A stretch of DNA of 64,000 bases from an uncultured Bacteroidales bacterium (GCA_947166105.1 CAMVCZ010000004.1:62001-126000); one strand, 5' to 3'. Shown: positions 8,733 to 19,124, numbered from the stretch's first letter. Program-made: numbers and translations. Notes: generated by a model from the sequence alone, not told the origin.

Positions 8733-9737
8733 ATGAACTCGGTAAGCGAAAAATATGATGCATTAATCAAGAGTTACCTTGACGGGCAATGCTCGCAGGA
8801 GGAGGCTCTTGAACTGCTTTCGTGGATAGCCGAGTCGGACGAAAACCGGTCTTATTTCGAGTCGTTCAAGGAAGTTTGGCATCTCACCGATTTCGCCCTG
8901 CCTGAAGTTTTGGATGTGGACGCTGCACTTGATGCGGTCAACACCAAAATTGACGCCTTGGAGGAGGAAACCAAGGTGGTTCAGATGCCGTGGTTGCGCA
9001 GGAATTACAAGTATGTTTCGGGCATTGCGGCTTCTGTCGTGGTGGCTTTGTTCATGGGCTTCCTCGTATCTCGGTCGAACCCAACGGTCACGTTGGCCTC
9101 CAACGATTGGGATTCCGAGACGGCCTACACGCTCCCTGACGGCACTTCGGTAGCCTTCAACGGCGTTTCGGAAATCAGCCACCCGAAGCATTTCGCCAAG
9201 GGAGAGCGTGCCATTAATTTCGAAGGCAAGGCCTATTTCGATGTCGTGAAAGACGAGAGCAAGCCCTTCGTGATCCATTGCGGCAGCATGGATGTTGAGG
9301 TGTTGGGCACTTCATTCCTTTTGGACGCCGACAAAAACGACAATCATTACTTGCTCGACCTTTACACAGGCAAGGTGCGCATGACCGCTTTCGACCAGAA
9401 AGGCCGCGAGCTGTCGCAAATTGAAATCAATCCGGGCGAGCGCGGAGTGCTGAATGTTACCGAAGGCACATTGAAAGCGATGACTTACCCCGAAGTAAAG
9501 GAAGAAGAACTGTTGAACGACCGCGTTCTTGACTTCAACAACGTCAGCCTTTCAACGATTGTAGAGACCTTGGAATACATCTACCAAGTCAAGATTGACC
9601 TTGACGAATCATGCGCTTCCAAGAAACTCACTGCCCGTTTCACCGACGAAGATTCCGTTGATGAGGTGATTGAAACCATCGCTGCCGTGTTCGACTTCAC
9701 AGTGACCAAGACGGACGGGGTTTATAGGATTCGCTGA
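8733..9737 (+). CDS. FecR-family anti-sigma factor
   Basis: 334 residues. The N-terminal cytoplasmic part (YDALIKSYLDGQCSQEEALELL) is the FecR_N-type sigma-binding segment. One membrane span is at about residues 94-112 (SGIAASVVVALFMGFLV). The periplasmic FecR domain contains YTLPDGTSVAFNG, FEGKAYFDVVKDESKPFVI and VEVLGTSFLLD. A C-terminal DUF4974-like module (FNNVSLSTIVETLEYIYQVKI) follows from about residue 262. The protein holds the upstream sigma factor and passes on a surface signal. Usually the signal comes from a TonB-dependent receptor with an STN domain; here the next gene has an STN domain but no receptor plug. Confidence 0.92.
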   Translation: MNSVSEKYDALIKSYLDGQCSQEEALELLSWIAESDENRSYFESFKEVWHLTDFALPEVLDVDAALDAVNTKIDALEEETKVVQMPWLRRNYKYVSGIAASVVVALFMGFLVSRSNPTVTLASNDWDSETAYTLPDGTSVAFNGVSEISHPKHFAKGERAINFEGKAYFDVVKDESKPFVIHCGSMDVEVLGTSFLLDADKNDNHYLLDLYTGKVRMTAFDQKGRELSQIEINPGERGVLNVTEGTLKAMTYPEVKEEELLNDRVLDFNNVSLSTIVETLEYIYQVKIDLDESCASKKLTARFTDEDSVDEVIETIAAVFDFTVTKTDGVYRIR

Positions 9738-9826
9738 GGGTTTCCATTTTCAAAATGTGATTTTATGACAAAAATGAGTGGACACTCAGTTTTTTGTCGT
9801 AAATTAGCCGCCTCTTTTGTACCCTA

Positions 9827-11125
9827 ATGGAAATGAAGCGACTAACTCAAAATATACTCATCCTTTTGCTCTTGGTGTTCTCGCAACACGCTTTCTCACA
9901 GTCATTTAACCCACTGATTTCGTTCTCGGTCGAGTCGTGCGGCCTTGATGAGGCGTTGGAAAAACTCTTTGCCGAATACGAGTTGAACGTGGCTTTCAGC
10001 AAGGCTGAGATGAGCAAAATCCGCATTGAAAGTTATTCTTGTTCCTACAAGTCGGTTGAGGAAGTGCTGACCGACCTGCTGAAAGGCACCGACTATGGTT
10101 TCAAGAAAATCGGGAAACAATATGTGATTCGGAAAAAGCAGTTGCTTGAGCCGACAGTAGAAACGGTTGAAGAAGAAAAACCTGACAATCAAGTTGTTGT
10201 AGTTCCAAAAGAAAAAGAGAAAGAGGAACACAAGATAGACACGGTTGTGGTTTCGACCCGAACTTCCGATACCATCAAGATTTATGACACACTGCAAATC
10301 ATCCGCTCAGTAATGCGCTACGACACAGTGGTCGAGGTGCGCCACGAGGTGCGGACAGATACGGTTTACACCGTGAAATACAAGGGTTTGGAAATCCATT
10401 GGCCCCAATTCCGCGACAACGGCTGGTTCATCGCGCCTTCGGTGGCATTGGGTTCGGCGCAGTTCAGGCACGAGGGCGGTTTACCTCAACTTGAAAACGG
10501 TTCAGTCGAAGTGCTACCAAGTCTTGCCTACAGTTTAGGGATTGATGGCGGCTACAAACACAATCGCCTGAGTGTGGGCATGAACCTGTCCTATCGTTCC
10601 ATTCGCTATCGTTTCTTGTTGGAAAAGACTGATTTTCAAGGTGATTACTATGTAAACGACACCCTCGACACCTATTATGTGGTTCACGAAACCGACACGG
10701 CCTACCATTACATCCTCGATTCCACTTACATTCCGTTGACCACGACCCATTACGCCTATCGCGATGTCAATCGGATTGATTATCTGAATGTTGGCCTCTT
10801 CGCGACTTTCGATTTCATCAAGACGGAAGCGTTCAGGGCGTTTGTCAAGGCGGGGGTTTCGGTTGATGTTTTGGTCAACTATTCGGGTTCGCTCAATGCC
10901 CCTGAATCGCCTTATCATGCGCCGATTGTCAAGGAGCTGGTGGAGCCGATTCGGTTCTCTTATTATGGCGGTCTTGGTTTTGCGTTGAAGGTGTCCAATC
11001 GGTTTGAGTTAGTGCCTGAAGCGCATTACCGAATCACTAATGGTGCGTTGTATCGCGCTGATTTTCCGTTTGATATGAAAATGAGAATGTGGGATTTCCG
11101 CTTAGGTTTGATTTATTATTTCTAA
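9827..11125 (+). CDS. STN-domain outer-membrane protein with small beta-barrel
   Basis: 432 residues. After a signal peptide (to about FSQHAFSQ) comes an STN/secretin-TonB short domain at residues about 28-105, with SCGLDEALEKLFAEYELNVAF-type and SVEEVLTDLLKGTDYGFKKI-type patterns. A charged linker of about 90 residues (EEEKPDNQ...KEKEKEEHK) is followed by a roughly 235-residue region of amphipathic strands ending in RLGLIYYF, consistent with a small porin-like barrel. There is no plug domain, no CarboxypepD_reg segment and no TonB-receptor-sized barrel. It lies between FecR and two T9SS cargo genes, so it is the obvious candidate signal relay to FecR. ATG 9833 is an alternative start. Confidence 0.75.
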   Translation: MEMKRLTQNILILLLLVFSQHAFSQSFNPLISFSVESCGLDEALEKLFAEYELNVAFSKAEMSKIRIESYSCSYKSVEEVLTDLLKGTDYGFKKIGKQYVIRKKQLLEPTVETVEEEKPDNQVVVVPKEKEKEEHKIDTVVVSTRTSDTIKIYDTLQIIRSVMRYDTVVEVRHEVRTDTVYTVKYKGLEIHWPQFRDNGWFIAPSVALGSAQFRHEGGLPQLENGSVEVLPSLAYSLGIDGGYKHNRLSVGMNLSYRSIRYRFLLEKTDFQGDYYVNDTLDTYYVVHETDTAYHYILDSTYIPLTTTHYAYRDVNRIDYLNVGLFATFDFIKTEAFRAFVKAGVSVDVLVNYSGSLNAPESPYHAPIVKELVEPIRFSYYGGLGFALKVSNRFELVPEAHYRITNGALYRADFPFDMKMRMWDFRLGLIYYF

Positions 11126-11128
11126 ACC

Positions 11129-14119
11129 ATGAAACCGCTCAAATTCATAAGGCATCTTTTGGTTCTGTTGCTGTTGGCGCAAGGCGTTGTGGCCGAGGCG
11201 CAGCATTATGTCCCTTTGGGCGGCGAGTTGGATTCGCTTTTGGTTTTGCCGAAATTGGGCGGCGATTCGGCGTATTTGGTGAACGAATCGCTGAGCGTGG
11301 TGGAAGGCGGCACCTTGCAGATGGAGGCTGGAACGAGGATGTTTTTCGGCCAATCGGCCTATTTGCGCGTCGATGGCGGTCGGCTTTGGCTCGACGGCCA
11401 GCGCAACGACTCGATTTATCTGCTTTGCTACGAGTTTTCGCACGACTGGGCGGGCATCCAACTGAAAAACATCGCCGAGGAAGATGCGGTGAGGCTTTTA
11501 TTCGTAGAAGTGGTGGGTGCCCTGACCGCCTTGAACGCTTCCACCAGCAGCCATGTCACGGTGAGGCATTGCTCGTTCAACAACTTTTACGCGGGCAAAG
11601 GCATGGAACTGATTGACTGCTGCAATTTCTTGATTGACAGTTGTTTGTTTTACCAATGCGTTTCGGGAATCGAGTTGAAATCGAGGGCAAAAGACAGCAA
11701 ATTCAACCGTTTTTCGCACAACATTTTCGACCAAGGGCAAATCAACGTCGAATTTTCCAATGTCGGCTACGGCTTCAAGTGCAGCCAAAACCACATTTCA
11801 GGCAACTGTTTCCAAGGCGCGGCCACTGCCATCAGTTTTGAGACGGTGGGCGGCATTTCCGACAAGGACGCGAAGAATTTCATCGAGAACAACCTGATTT
11901 CGTCCGACTTGCCCGAGGGCAGTTCGGGCTACTCGTCCTACGGCATCAAGGCGGCGATGGACTCGCTCGTGATTCGCAACAATGTGTTTTGGAGCAACGA
12001 CGAGGCCATCAGAATGATGCGCATCTGCCAACTTGAGATTGCACATAACACATTCTATGACAACGAGTTGACTATTACAAATCTGAAAGAAGCAGGCAGT
12101 GTCAATTTTTATGGCAACACCTTGAGTGAGATGAAGAAACGGGTAATTAGTTTTCCGTCCAACCTGTCACAGATGAACGGCAACAACTTTTTGCACTACA
12201 AGAAAAACGCGATTCTGTTCGCCAATGTTTCAACTGAAGACATTGACATGCGCGGCAATTTTTGGGATGCAGAAACTACGCAAGATATTGATATTGTAAT
12301 ACTTGACAAAAAAGATTCAGCTGCATTAGGCGAAATCATCTACGAGAATTATCTGCCCGAATGTGACACGACGGCTCCCATTTCGCCTCCGTTTGCGGTG
12401 AAAAAGCAGTTTGTGAACGGCTCTTGGCTGATTTCGTGGGACGAAAACCCCGAGCGCGACATCGACCATTATGTACTGTTTTACGGCAATTTCAATTATT
12501 ACAAATATGCCCACCACATTGATTCCATTTTCGGCAATTCATACATTGTTTCTGCGCAACAAACTGACAACCTGTCTGTTATGGCTTGCGATAGAGCCTA
12601 CAATCCAGATATTTACGCCTCGACGGGCCAAAGTGCCTACGCTTTCGCGACTTATTATCCCTACGCTGGTGCCGATGGCGAGTTGTGTGCGCCTGCAACG
12701 GGTTTTGCCATTGAAGATGCCAACATTCCCTACATTTACGGAGGTTTCGAGTGGCGCACTTCGGGAACGGGGCATTTCTCCGATTCTTTGTCGCTGCAAC
12801 CAGTGTATTACCCTTCGGAGGCCGATTTTGACGCTGGCGAAGTGACTTTGACCTTGCGCGTGATCTACGATGGCACAACCAAGACGGATGAAATGAAGTT
12901 GCTCTTATACAAGGAATTAAGTGTATTTGCTGGCGAGGATTACTACAGTGGCTTGTCGCGGCCTTTGTCGCTCGACCAAGCCGAGGCTTACAATTATGAT
13001 TCGCTGATGTGGCATTCATTGGGCGATGGGCGTTTTGAGGATTCGCTTTCGTTGCACACACTATATTTTCCGGGCGCGACAGACAAGACGCAAGGCCATG
13101 TAGACTTGGTTTTGGAGGCTTGGTCGCATTGTGGCTATGCGTCGGACACGGTGCATTTCGACCTTTACAAGGAGTTTTCGCTTGTAGGAAAAACTTGGTC
13201 AAATGATGGATTGCAACCTAATACTCAGGTGATTGCGGCATCATTACACAATGAAAACCAGTTCCTTTCGGGCTTTTATCGCACGGTTTCTGATTCGGCG
13301 GGTGTCTTCAAGTTCCACTCGCTGCTTCCCGACACCTATATTTTATATGCTTTCCCCGACACTTTGGAAATGAATTCGGGTGGGGCGTATTATTTGGGCG
13401 ATTTGCAATGGGGCGAGTCGAACATGATTGAGGTGGATGGCAATGTCTATGATGTTGATATTGAATTGCCTGCGTTGCATCCGCTTGCGAGCGGCAATGG
13501 ACGCATAGAGGGCGTTTTCGACTATCCCGAAACGACCTTCAAGGCACGCGATTTCTATTGTCAGCCTTGGTTGCGCGAAGGCGAAGATGTATCGTATTGC
13601 TCTGATGGCTTGTCGAATGTCGGCATTTTGCTGCTGAACGCGACCAAACAGCGGATTTTGGGCTTCACGCTGACCGATTTTGCCGGGCGTTTCCGTTTTG
13701 GAAATCTGCCTTTTGGCACTTATCAAGTAATGGCCGACTTGCCACGATACGGTCGTGGCATGTGCAAGGAAATCACTTTATCACCCGAACAACCTACTAT
13801 TAGTGATTTGCATCTTTTTGTCAATCAAGATGGTAGGGTGATGATGCGACCACATCCATCGATTGTTGACGGGATGGAATTGAATGTATTTCCGAACCCT
13901 GCTGAGGACAGAATTACCATCAGCGGCTTGAAAGCCAATACATACGTTCAAATTTCCATCCAAAACAGTTTGGGCTTGACTTTGTGGACTGAAAACAAAG
14001 CAGTTACAAATCTCTTAGGCGAATTGAGCCTCACATTGCCCGATTTGCCTTCGGGCATTTATTTCATTCGTGTTGAAAGTTCGTCAGGGAGTGTGATGGC
14101 AAAGTTTGTGAAACAATGA
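11129..14119 (+). CDS. T9SS-exported parallel beta-helix surface protein
   Basis: 996 residues. The signal peptide ends near VVAEAQ. Residues about 40-400 have the repetitive NNF/NVFWSND/HNTFYDN pattern of right-handed parallel beta-helix proteins (for example VIRNNVFWSNDEAIRM, IAHNTFYDN). Ig-like and carboxypeptidase-regulatory-like modules follow. The last 80 residues are a type A T9SS sorting domain (LNVFPNPAEDRITISGL, then LPSGIYFIRVESSSG and a terminal basic segment). The protein should be translocated by T9SS and attached to or released from the surface. The start is 3 nt after the STN gene and the stop overlaps the next gene (ATGA at 14116), so the three are translationally linked. Confidence 0.85.
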   Translation: MKPLKFIRHLLVLLLLAQGVVAEAQHYVPLGGELDSLLVLPKLGGDSAYLVNESLSVVEGGTLQMEAGTRMFFGQSAYLRVDGGRLWLDGQRNDSIYLLCYEFSHDWAGIQLKNIAEEDAVRLLFVEVVGALTALNASTSSHVTVRHCSFNNFYAGKGMELIDCCNFLIDSCLFYQCVSGIELKSRAKDSKFNRFSHNIFDQGQINVEFSNVGYGFKCSQNHISGNCFQGAATAISFETVGGISDKDAKNFIENNLISSDLPEGSSGYSSYGIKAAMDSLVIRNNVFWSNDEAIRMMRICQLEIAHNTFYDNELTITNLKEAGSVNFYGNTLSEMKKRVISFPSNLSQMNGNNFLHYKKNAILFANVSTEDIDMRGNFWDAETTQDIDIVILDKKDSAALGEIIYENYLPECDTTAPISPPFAVKKQFVNGSWLISWDENPERDIDHYVLFYGNFNYYKYAHHIDSIFGNSYIVSAQQTDNLSVMACDRAYNPDIYASTGQSAYAFATYYPYAGADGELCAPATGFAIEDANIPYIYGGFEWRTSGTGHFSDSLSLQPVYYPSEADFDAGEVTLTLRVIYDGTTKTDEMKLLLYKELSVFAGEDYYSGLSRPLSLDQAEAYNYDSLMWHSLGDGRFEDSLSLHTLYFPGATDKTQGHVDLVLEAWSHCGYASDTVHFDLYKEFSLVGKTWSNDGLQPNTQVIAASLHNENQFLSGFYRTVSDSAGVFKFHSLLPDTYILYAFPDTLEMNSGGAYYLGDLQWGESNMIEVDGNVYDVDIELPALHPLASGNGRIEGVFDYPETTFKARDFYCQPWLREGEDVSYCSDGLSNVGILLLNATKQRILGFTLTDFAGRFRFGNLPFGTYQVMADLPRYGRGMCKEITLSPEQPTISDLHLFVNQDGRVMMRPHPSIVDGMELNVFPNPAEDRITISGLKANTYVQISIQNSLGLTLWTENKAVTNLLGELSLTLPDLPSGIYFIRVESSSGSVMAKFVKQ

Positions 14120-17079
14120 AAGGGTTGGTTATGAAGAAGTTGCTTGCGTTTTTTGCCTTAATGTTATGGCTGGTTTCAACTATTTTTGCTCAAGCAACCA
14201 TTGAAGGCAGTGTGTATGAGCAAGACGGCCTCACCCCGATTGAAAGCGCGGAAATCTCCTTTTCAGGCTATGGATTGGAAGGTGATACCCTTGTTTTTCA
14301 GTTTGTTACAGACTCCATAGGCCGTTATGAAGGCGAATTGGAAGCGGGCATTTATTGGGTTTGCGCCGTTGCCGAAGGCTATCAAACGGCAAGTCTTTCG
14401 GATTCGTTGATGGTCGAGGAGGGACAATCCTTGGCAGATTTCGATTTTATTTTGTTAGAGATTTGGCATCCAGTGCGTTATGTGGCAGCACGCAACTACT
14501 ACAGCGATTTGGTGCGCGTCAGTTGGTCGATGCACGAGCCGCTGTTGTATGAGGATTTCGAGACGGGTGATTTCAGCCGTTTCAGTTGGAACAATTTGGT
14601 TTCCGGACACCCTTGGGTCATCGATTCAATTCATGCATACGAAGGGCGATATTGCATGAAATCGACTTGCGAGGGCATTGACAACGGCCTTTCGGAGATT
14701 GAAGTTTCGGTGTATGTGCCTTTGGCGGGGCAGATGGGATTTTTCAGCAAGATTTCCTCGGAATCGCCGTGGGATGTGGGGCGTTTTTATTTGGATGGCG
14801 CGAAATTGCTGGAATGTTCGGGTGAAGAGGAATGGACGGAGCATCGTTTTGACATCACGGCGGGCGAGCATCTGTTCCATTGGACATACGCGAAGGATGC
14901 CTCAACGAATGTGGGCGACGACGGCTTTTATGTCGATGCCATCCATTTCTATTTGGAAGACAGTGCTTTACTGAAGTCAAACGCCCGCTCATTCCAATAT
15001 TTTGACCTGTTTCGCCGCCGTTTTGAGGAAGAGCCGGTGATGTTGGCTTCGCATTTGACCGACACCGTTTTCATGGAAACGAATTGGCGCGGCTTGTTGT
15101 GGGGTCGCTACCAATGGGGCGTGGCTTGTTTTTACGAAGGCAACCGTTTCGCTTCGGATACAATATGGTCGGAATACCTTGACAAAGACATGGCTACCAC
15201 ATTGGAAATCAATGCTATGACCAACGTTGGGGGGGTGCCTTCGGGTGCCCAAGTGCTGCTGATGTCGCACGAAGGTCAAGGGCTGACTTACCAAGCCACG
15301 TTGGATGCCAACGGGCAGGTGACGATGAATGACGTTTATCGAGATTCATACGACCTCCGCGTCCATCTTGACGGCTTTGTTGACTATGTTTCGGATGCTC
15401 CGATTTCCGTTTGGGAACCCACCCAAATCGAAATTGAGTTGCAGGAGTTGATTATAGGCATTGATAGCATTTATGTTTCGTCCACGGGTTGGGCAATATG
15501 GCAGTTTTCGGAAGTACAAAACCGTGATTTACAATATGTTGAGCTAATGCTTGATAGTGTTCCCATAGGCACCAGTCTGGCCTCGGGTTACCAAATCGAT
15601 GTAAATGGCCTGACAGCAGGCGAAACCTATTGTATTCAGGCGCGGCCTGTCTATCTTTCAGACACTTGCGACTGGTATTCTTACGATTGGACTTACCGAC
15701 CTTGCTCCGATTTTCATGGCAGCACCAACGGCTTGAATTGGACGGTGCAAAACGAGGCTGTCCGTTTGTCGTGGACTTATCCCGAAGACGACACTTTATT
15801 GGGGGCAATGCTCTATCGCGATGGTGCTTATCTTGCTTTTACCGAGGAAGATAACTTCGTGGATTTGGCTGTCGACATGCACAATGACATAAACTATTGC
15901 CTGCAATTGGTCTACGGTGGCCCAACCGACGGCACTTATTATTCCATGTCGTGCAAAGAATGTGCAACGTCCACATTCCCAGCCTATTGCGACCCTCCTA
16001 TAAAGTTGGATGCAGAGAATTTCTTGGACGAAAACGGTGATTATGGTGCCTTGGTTTCGTGGGGCGAGCGTCCCGAGCCAATCAACCAATGGCTGCATTA
16101 CGACAATGGCGCGTTTGAAACCTCCTTGGGCAGCGATGCGCTGATTTTTTGGAGCGTCCGTTTCGATGCTGAGGATTTGGCGGAGTTTGTGGGCACTTCG
16201 TTGAAGAAGATAGCCCTTTTCGATGTGCGGGCCGGCACTTACCAATTGTGGGTTTATGTGGGTGGCGACAATGCTCCGCAAACGCCCGTCCATTCGCAAA
16301 ACATGACATTGACAGGTTCCCATGCTTGGCACGAAGAAGCCATATCACCTGCTTTGGAAATCCCTGAAAATGAGCCGATTTGGATTGTTATCGGGCAACA
16401 GGGACTGAACCGTCCGGCTGCCGCTTGCTCTGACATGGGCAATCCTAATGGGCGTTGGGTTTCGTTGGATGGCATCGAGTGGTTCGACATGCACCATTTC
16501 AACATGTACTATACTTGGATGCTACGGGCGTTTGTCACGAACCGCTCGGGTCGGATAATGCCTATAGATGAAGGTGACTTTGTCTTGCAGAACTTTAACC
16601 TTTATCGTTCATACGACAATATTGATTATCAACAGATTGCAACAGTTCCATTCGTTGAAGGGCAAGAGTTTTACCAATATAGGGATATGTTGGTGGGAAC
16701 CTCGCACCATGAGTTTTACTATCGTTTGACGGCGGTATATCTCTCCGATGAAGGCGAAACCTGCGAATCAGATTTTGCCGCTTCCTTGAACCATCCCGAG
16801 GATAACTATGTCTGGGTTGACGACCATTGGAATTTGACTGAAAATCAAGAAACTAAATTGATTGTTTATCCCAATCCCGCAACCGACTTGCTCCACATTG
16901 AGGCGAAAGATGTTTGTCGCTTGAGTGTTTTCAATGCCTTGGGGCAATGTGTGATTTCGGAGAAAATGGCCAAGGATGAAACCCAACTCGACTTTTCCGA
17001 TTTGCCCAACGGCCTTTATCTGCTCAAAGTGGAAACCAAGAATGGCGTGGCAAGCAGGCGATTTGTGGTGGCGCATTGA
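14116..17079 (+). CDS. T9SS-exported multidomain surface protein
   Basis: 987 residues. ATG 14116 overlaps the preceding stop; ATG 14131 (MKKLLAFFALMLWL) would give a cleaner signal peptide and is equally possible. Residues about 30-105 form a carboxypeptidase-regulatory-like domain (IEGSVYEQDGLTPIESAEI). Fibronectin III-like and MAM/jellyroll-like modules follow (EDFETGDFSRFSWNNL, a cleaved-adhesin-like opening). The C-terminus is a type A T9SS sorting domain (LIVYPNPATDLLHIEAKD and LPNGLYLLKVETKNG). No catalytic motif is evident. It pairs with the beta-helix protein as the likely output of the sigma/FecR system. Confidence 0.83.
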   Translation: MKGLVMKKLLAFFALMLWLVSTIFAQATIEGSVYEQDGLTPIESAEISFSGYGLEGDTLVFQFVTDSIGRYEGELEAGIYWVCAVAEGYQTASLSDSLMVEEGQSLADFDFILLEIWHPVRYVAARNYYSDLVRVSWSMHEPLLYEDFETGDFSRFSWNNLVSGHPWVIDSIHAYEGRYCMKSTCEGIDNGLSEIEVSVYVPLAGQMGFFSKISSESPWDVGRFYLDGAKLLECSGEEEWTEHRFDITAGEHLFHWTYAKDASTNVGDDGFYVDAIHFYLEDSALLKSNARSFQYFDLFRRRFEEEPVMLASHLTDTVFMETNWRGLLWGRYQWGVACFYEGNRFASDTIWSEYLDKDMATTLEINAMTNVGGVPSGAQVLLMSHEGQGLTYQATLDANGQVTMNDVYRDSYDLRVHLDGFVDYVSDAPISVWEPTQIEIELQELIIGIDSIYVSSTGWAIWQFSEVQNRDLQYVELMLDSVPIGTSLASGYQIDVNGLTAGETYCIQARPVYLSDTCDWYSYDWTYRPCSDFHGSTNGLNWTVQNEAVRLSWTYPEDDTLLGAMLYRDGAYLAFTEEDNFVDLAVDMHNDINYCLQLVYGGPTDGTYYSMSCKECATSTFPAYCDPPIKLDAENFLDENGDYGALVSWGERPEPINQWLHYDNGAFETSLGSDALIFWSVRFDAEDLAEFVGTSLKKIALFDVRAGTYQLWVYVGGDNAPQTPVHSQNMTLTGSHAWHEEAISPALEIPENEPIWIVIGQQGLNRPAAACSDMGNPNGRWVSLDGIEWFDMHHFNMYYTWMLRAFVTNRSGRIMPIDEGDFVLQNFNLYRSYDNIDYQQIATVPFVEGQEFYQYRDMLVGTSHHEFYYRLTAVYLSDEGETCESDFAASLNHPEDNYVWVDDHWNLTENQETKLIVYPNPATDLLHIEAKDVCRLSVFNALGQCVISEKMAKDETQLDFSDLPNGLYLLKVETKNGVASRRFVVAH

Positions 17080-17107
17080 GGAATTTGCCTGAAATTCCGT
17101 ATTTTTG
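17075..17107 (+). promoter_or_regulatory. Promoter of ABC-F gene
   Basis: ATTG at 17075-17078, 21-nt spacer, TATTTTTG at 17100-17107; start codon at 17137. The -33 box overlaps the stop codon of the preceding gene. Confidence 0.65.
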
Positions 17108-17136
17108 CCGCGCAAACGCAAAACAAACGGTAAGCC

Positions 17137-19092
17137 ATGATTTCCATCCAAAACCTGAGTATGCACTTCACGGGTGAAGACCTCTTCACCGACATTTCCT
17201 TCCTGATTCGCGAAAAAGACCGTATTGGCCTTGTGGGAAAAAACGGCGCGGGCAAGACCACGCTCTTGAAACTCATCTGTGGCATTGAGCAGCCTTCAAA
17301 AGGCGATGTGATTGTCCCACAGGGTGTTACCATCGGATATTTGCCACAGGAAAAGAACGTGAACAGTACCAAAACAGTTTTGGACGAGGCGCTTTCCGCT
17401 TTTGACGAATACCATCAGTTGGAGCGCAATGCGGAGAAGTTGCAACAAGAGTTGGCCGAGCGCACGGATTATGAAAGCCCTCAATATGAGAAACTTATTG
17501 TGAAGTTGAACAACCTCAATGACCGTTTGGCCTTGCTTGGCGGCAACTCCATCGAGGGCGAAGCGGAACGGATTTTGGTAGGCTTGGGTTTTGGCCATGA
17601 AGATATGCTTCGGCCCATGCGCGAGTTCAGCAACGGCTGGCAAATGCGCGTGGAATTGGCCAAAATCTTGCTGAAAAAGCCCAACCTGTTGCTTTTGGAC
17701 GAGCCTACCAATCACCTTGACATTGAGTCCATTCAGTGGTTGGAAGGCTTCTTGAAGGCCTATTACGGCGCGATATTAATGGTGAGCCACGACCGCGCTT
17801 TTTTAGACAACATCACTATCCGCACGGTGGAAATCTCGAACGGCAAGATTTACGATTACAAAGTGCCGTATTCCGATTACGTCAGTCTGCGCGAGGAACG
17901 TGTGGACATGCAACGCTCGGCCTACGAGAACCAACAGCGCGAAATCAAGAACATTGAGGCGTTCATCGAGCGTTTCCGCTACAAGGCGACCAAAGCCAAG
18001 CAGGTGCAAAGCCGCGTGAAACTCCTTGAAAAAATGGACGAAATCGTCATCGACGACATCGACAGCACGGCCATCCACTTCAAGTTTCCGCCTGCGCCAC
18101 ACTCCGGCAAGGTGACGCTCGAATTGAACCATGTGGGCAAATCCTACGGCGACAAAGTCATCCTCAAAGACATCAACTTATTGATTCCGAGAGGGGAAAA
18201 GATCGCTTTCGTGGGGCGCAACGGCGAGGGTAAATCCACGCTTTCCAAAATCATCTGCGGCGTTCTCGACCACGAGGGCGAAGTGAAACTTGGTCACGAG
18301 GTCAAGATTGGGTATTACGCCCAAAACCAACAGGACATGCTCGACATGAACAAAACGGTTTTTGAGACTTTGGACGATGTGGCCGTTGGCGATATGCGTC
18401 TGAAAGTGAAGGCTTTGCTGGGTTCGTTCCTCTTCCGTGGCGACGACATCGACAAGAAGGTGAAAGTGCTCTCTGGTGGCGAAAAAGCCCGTTTGTCGTT
18501 GGCAAAAATGCTCCTTTTCCCAACCAATTTGTTGGTCTTGGACGAACCGACCAACCACTTGGACATGCTCTCGAAGGACATCCTGAAAAATGCCCTGATT
18601 CAATACGACGGCACATTAATCATCGTTTCCCACGACCGTGATTTCCTCCAAGGCCTGACCAACAAAGTCTATGAGTTCCGCAAGCCGAACATCAAGGAAT
18701 ACATCGGCGACATCTATGACTTCTTGGAACAGAAGAACCTCAACCACCTGAAAGAGTTGGAGATAGCCGCCAAGCAGCAACCTCAGAAAGTCGCCGCCGA
18801 ACCCGTTTCGCAAAACAAAATCAATTACGAGCGCAAGAAACAAATCGATGCCAAACTCCGCAAGGTCGATAAGGAAATCCAACGCTTGGAGGAAGCCATC
18901 GGCAAACTCGAAGCCGAACTTGCCGAACAAGACAAAATCATGGCCAACCCAGAGCAACACCCTGAAACCAAGATAGATAACGATTGGTATTGGGCCTACG
19001 GCAAGAAGAAAGAGGAACTCCAAGCCCTCATGGACGACTGGGGCGAGAAGCAAATCGAGCGGGAAGAAGTGATGGCGGAGTATGGGAAATAG
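17137..19092 (+). CDS. ABC-F family ATPase (translation factor type)
   Basis: 651 residues with two nucleotide-binding domains and no membrane segments. The first has Walker A GKNGAGKTTLL (about 36-46), a signature-like FSNGWQMRVELAKILL and Walker B LLLLDEPTNHLD. The second has GRNGEGKSTLS, VLSGGEKARLSLAK and LLVLDEPTNHLD. The inter-domain linker includes FRYKATKAKQVQSR, a typical P-site tRNA-interaction motif region. A coiled-coil C-terminal extension of about 90 residues follows. ABC-F proteins act on ribosomes, either in stalled translation or in antibiotic resistance; the subgroup resembles Uup/YheS-type housekeeping members rather than a clear resistance protein. Confidence 0.9.
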   Translation: MISIQNLSMHFTGEDLFTDISFLIREKDRIGLVGKNGAGKTTLLKLICGIEQPSKGDVIVPQGVTIGYLPQEKNVNSTKTVLDEALSAFDEYHQLERNAEKLQQELAERTDYESPQYEKLIVKLNNLNDRLALLGGNSIEGEAERILVGLGFGHEDMLRPMREFSNGWQMRVELAKILLKKPNLLLLDEPTNHLDIESIQWLEGFLKAYYGAILMVSHDRAFLDNITIRTVEISNGKIYDYKVPYSDYVSLREERVDMQRSAYENQQREIKNIEAFIERFRYKATKAKQVQSRVKLLEKMDEIVIDDIDSTAIHFKFPPAPHSGKVTLELNHVGKSYGDKVILKDINLLIPRGEKIAFVGRNGEGKSTLSKIICGVLDHEGEVKLGHEVKIGYYAQNQQDMLDMNKTVFETLDDVAVGDMRLKVKALLGSFLFRGDDIDKKVKVLSGGEKARLSLAKMLLFPTNLLVLDEPTNHLDMLSKDILKNALIQYDGTLIIVSHDRDFLQGLTNKVYEFRKPNIKEYIGDIYDFLEQKNLNHLKELEIAAKQQPQKVAAEPVSQNKINYERKKQIDAKLRKVDKEIQRLEEAIGKLEAELAEQDKIMANPEQHPETKIDNDWYWAYGKKKEELQALMDDWGEKQIEREEVMAEYGK

Positions 19093-19124
19093 GCGTTAAA
19101 GTGTTCTTTTCCACAAAAAAATCC

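Noticed and set aside
17137-19092. Antibiotic-resistance ABC-F (Msr/Optr type)
   Set aside because: Linker and long C-terminal coiled coil look like housekeeping ABC-F proteins; nothing resistance-specific seen.
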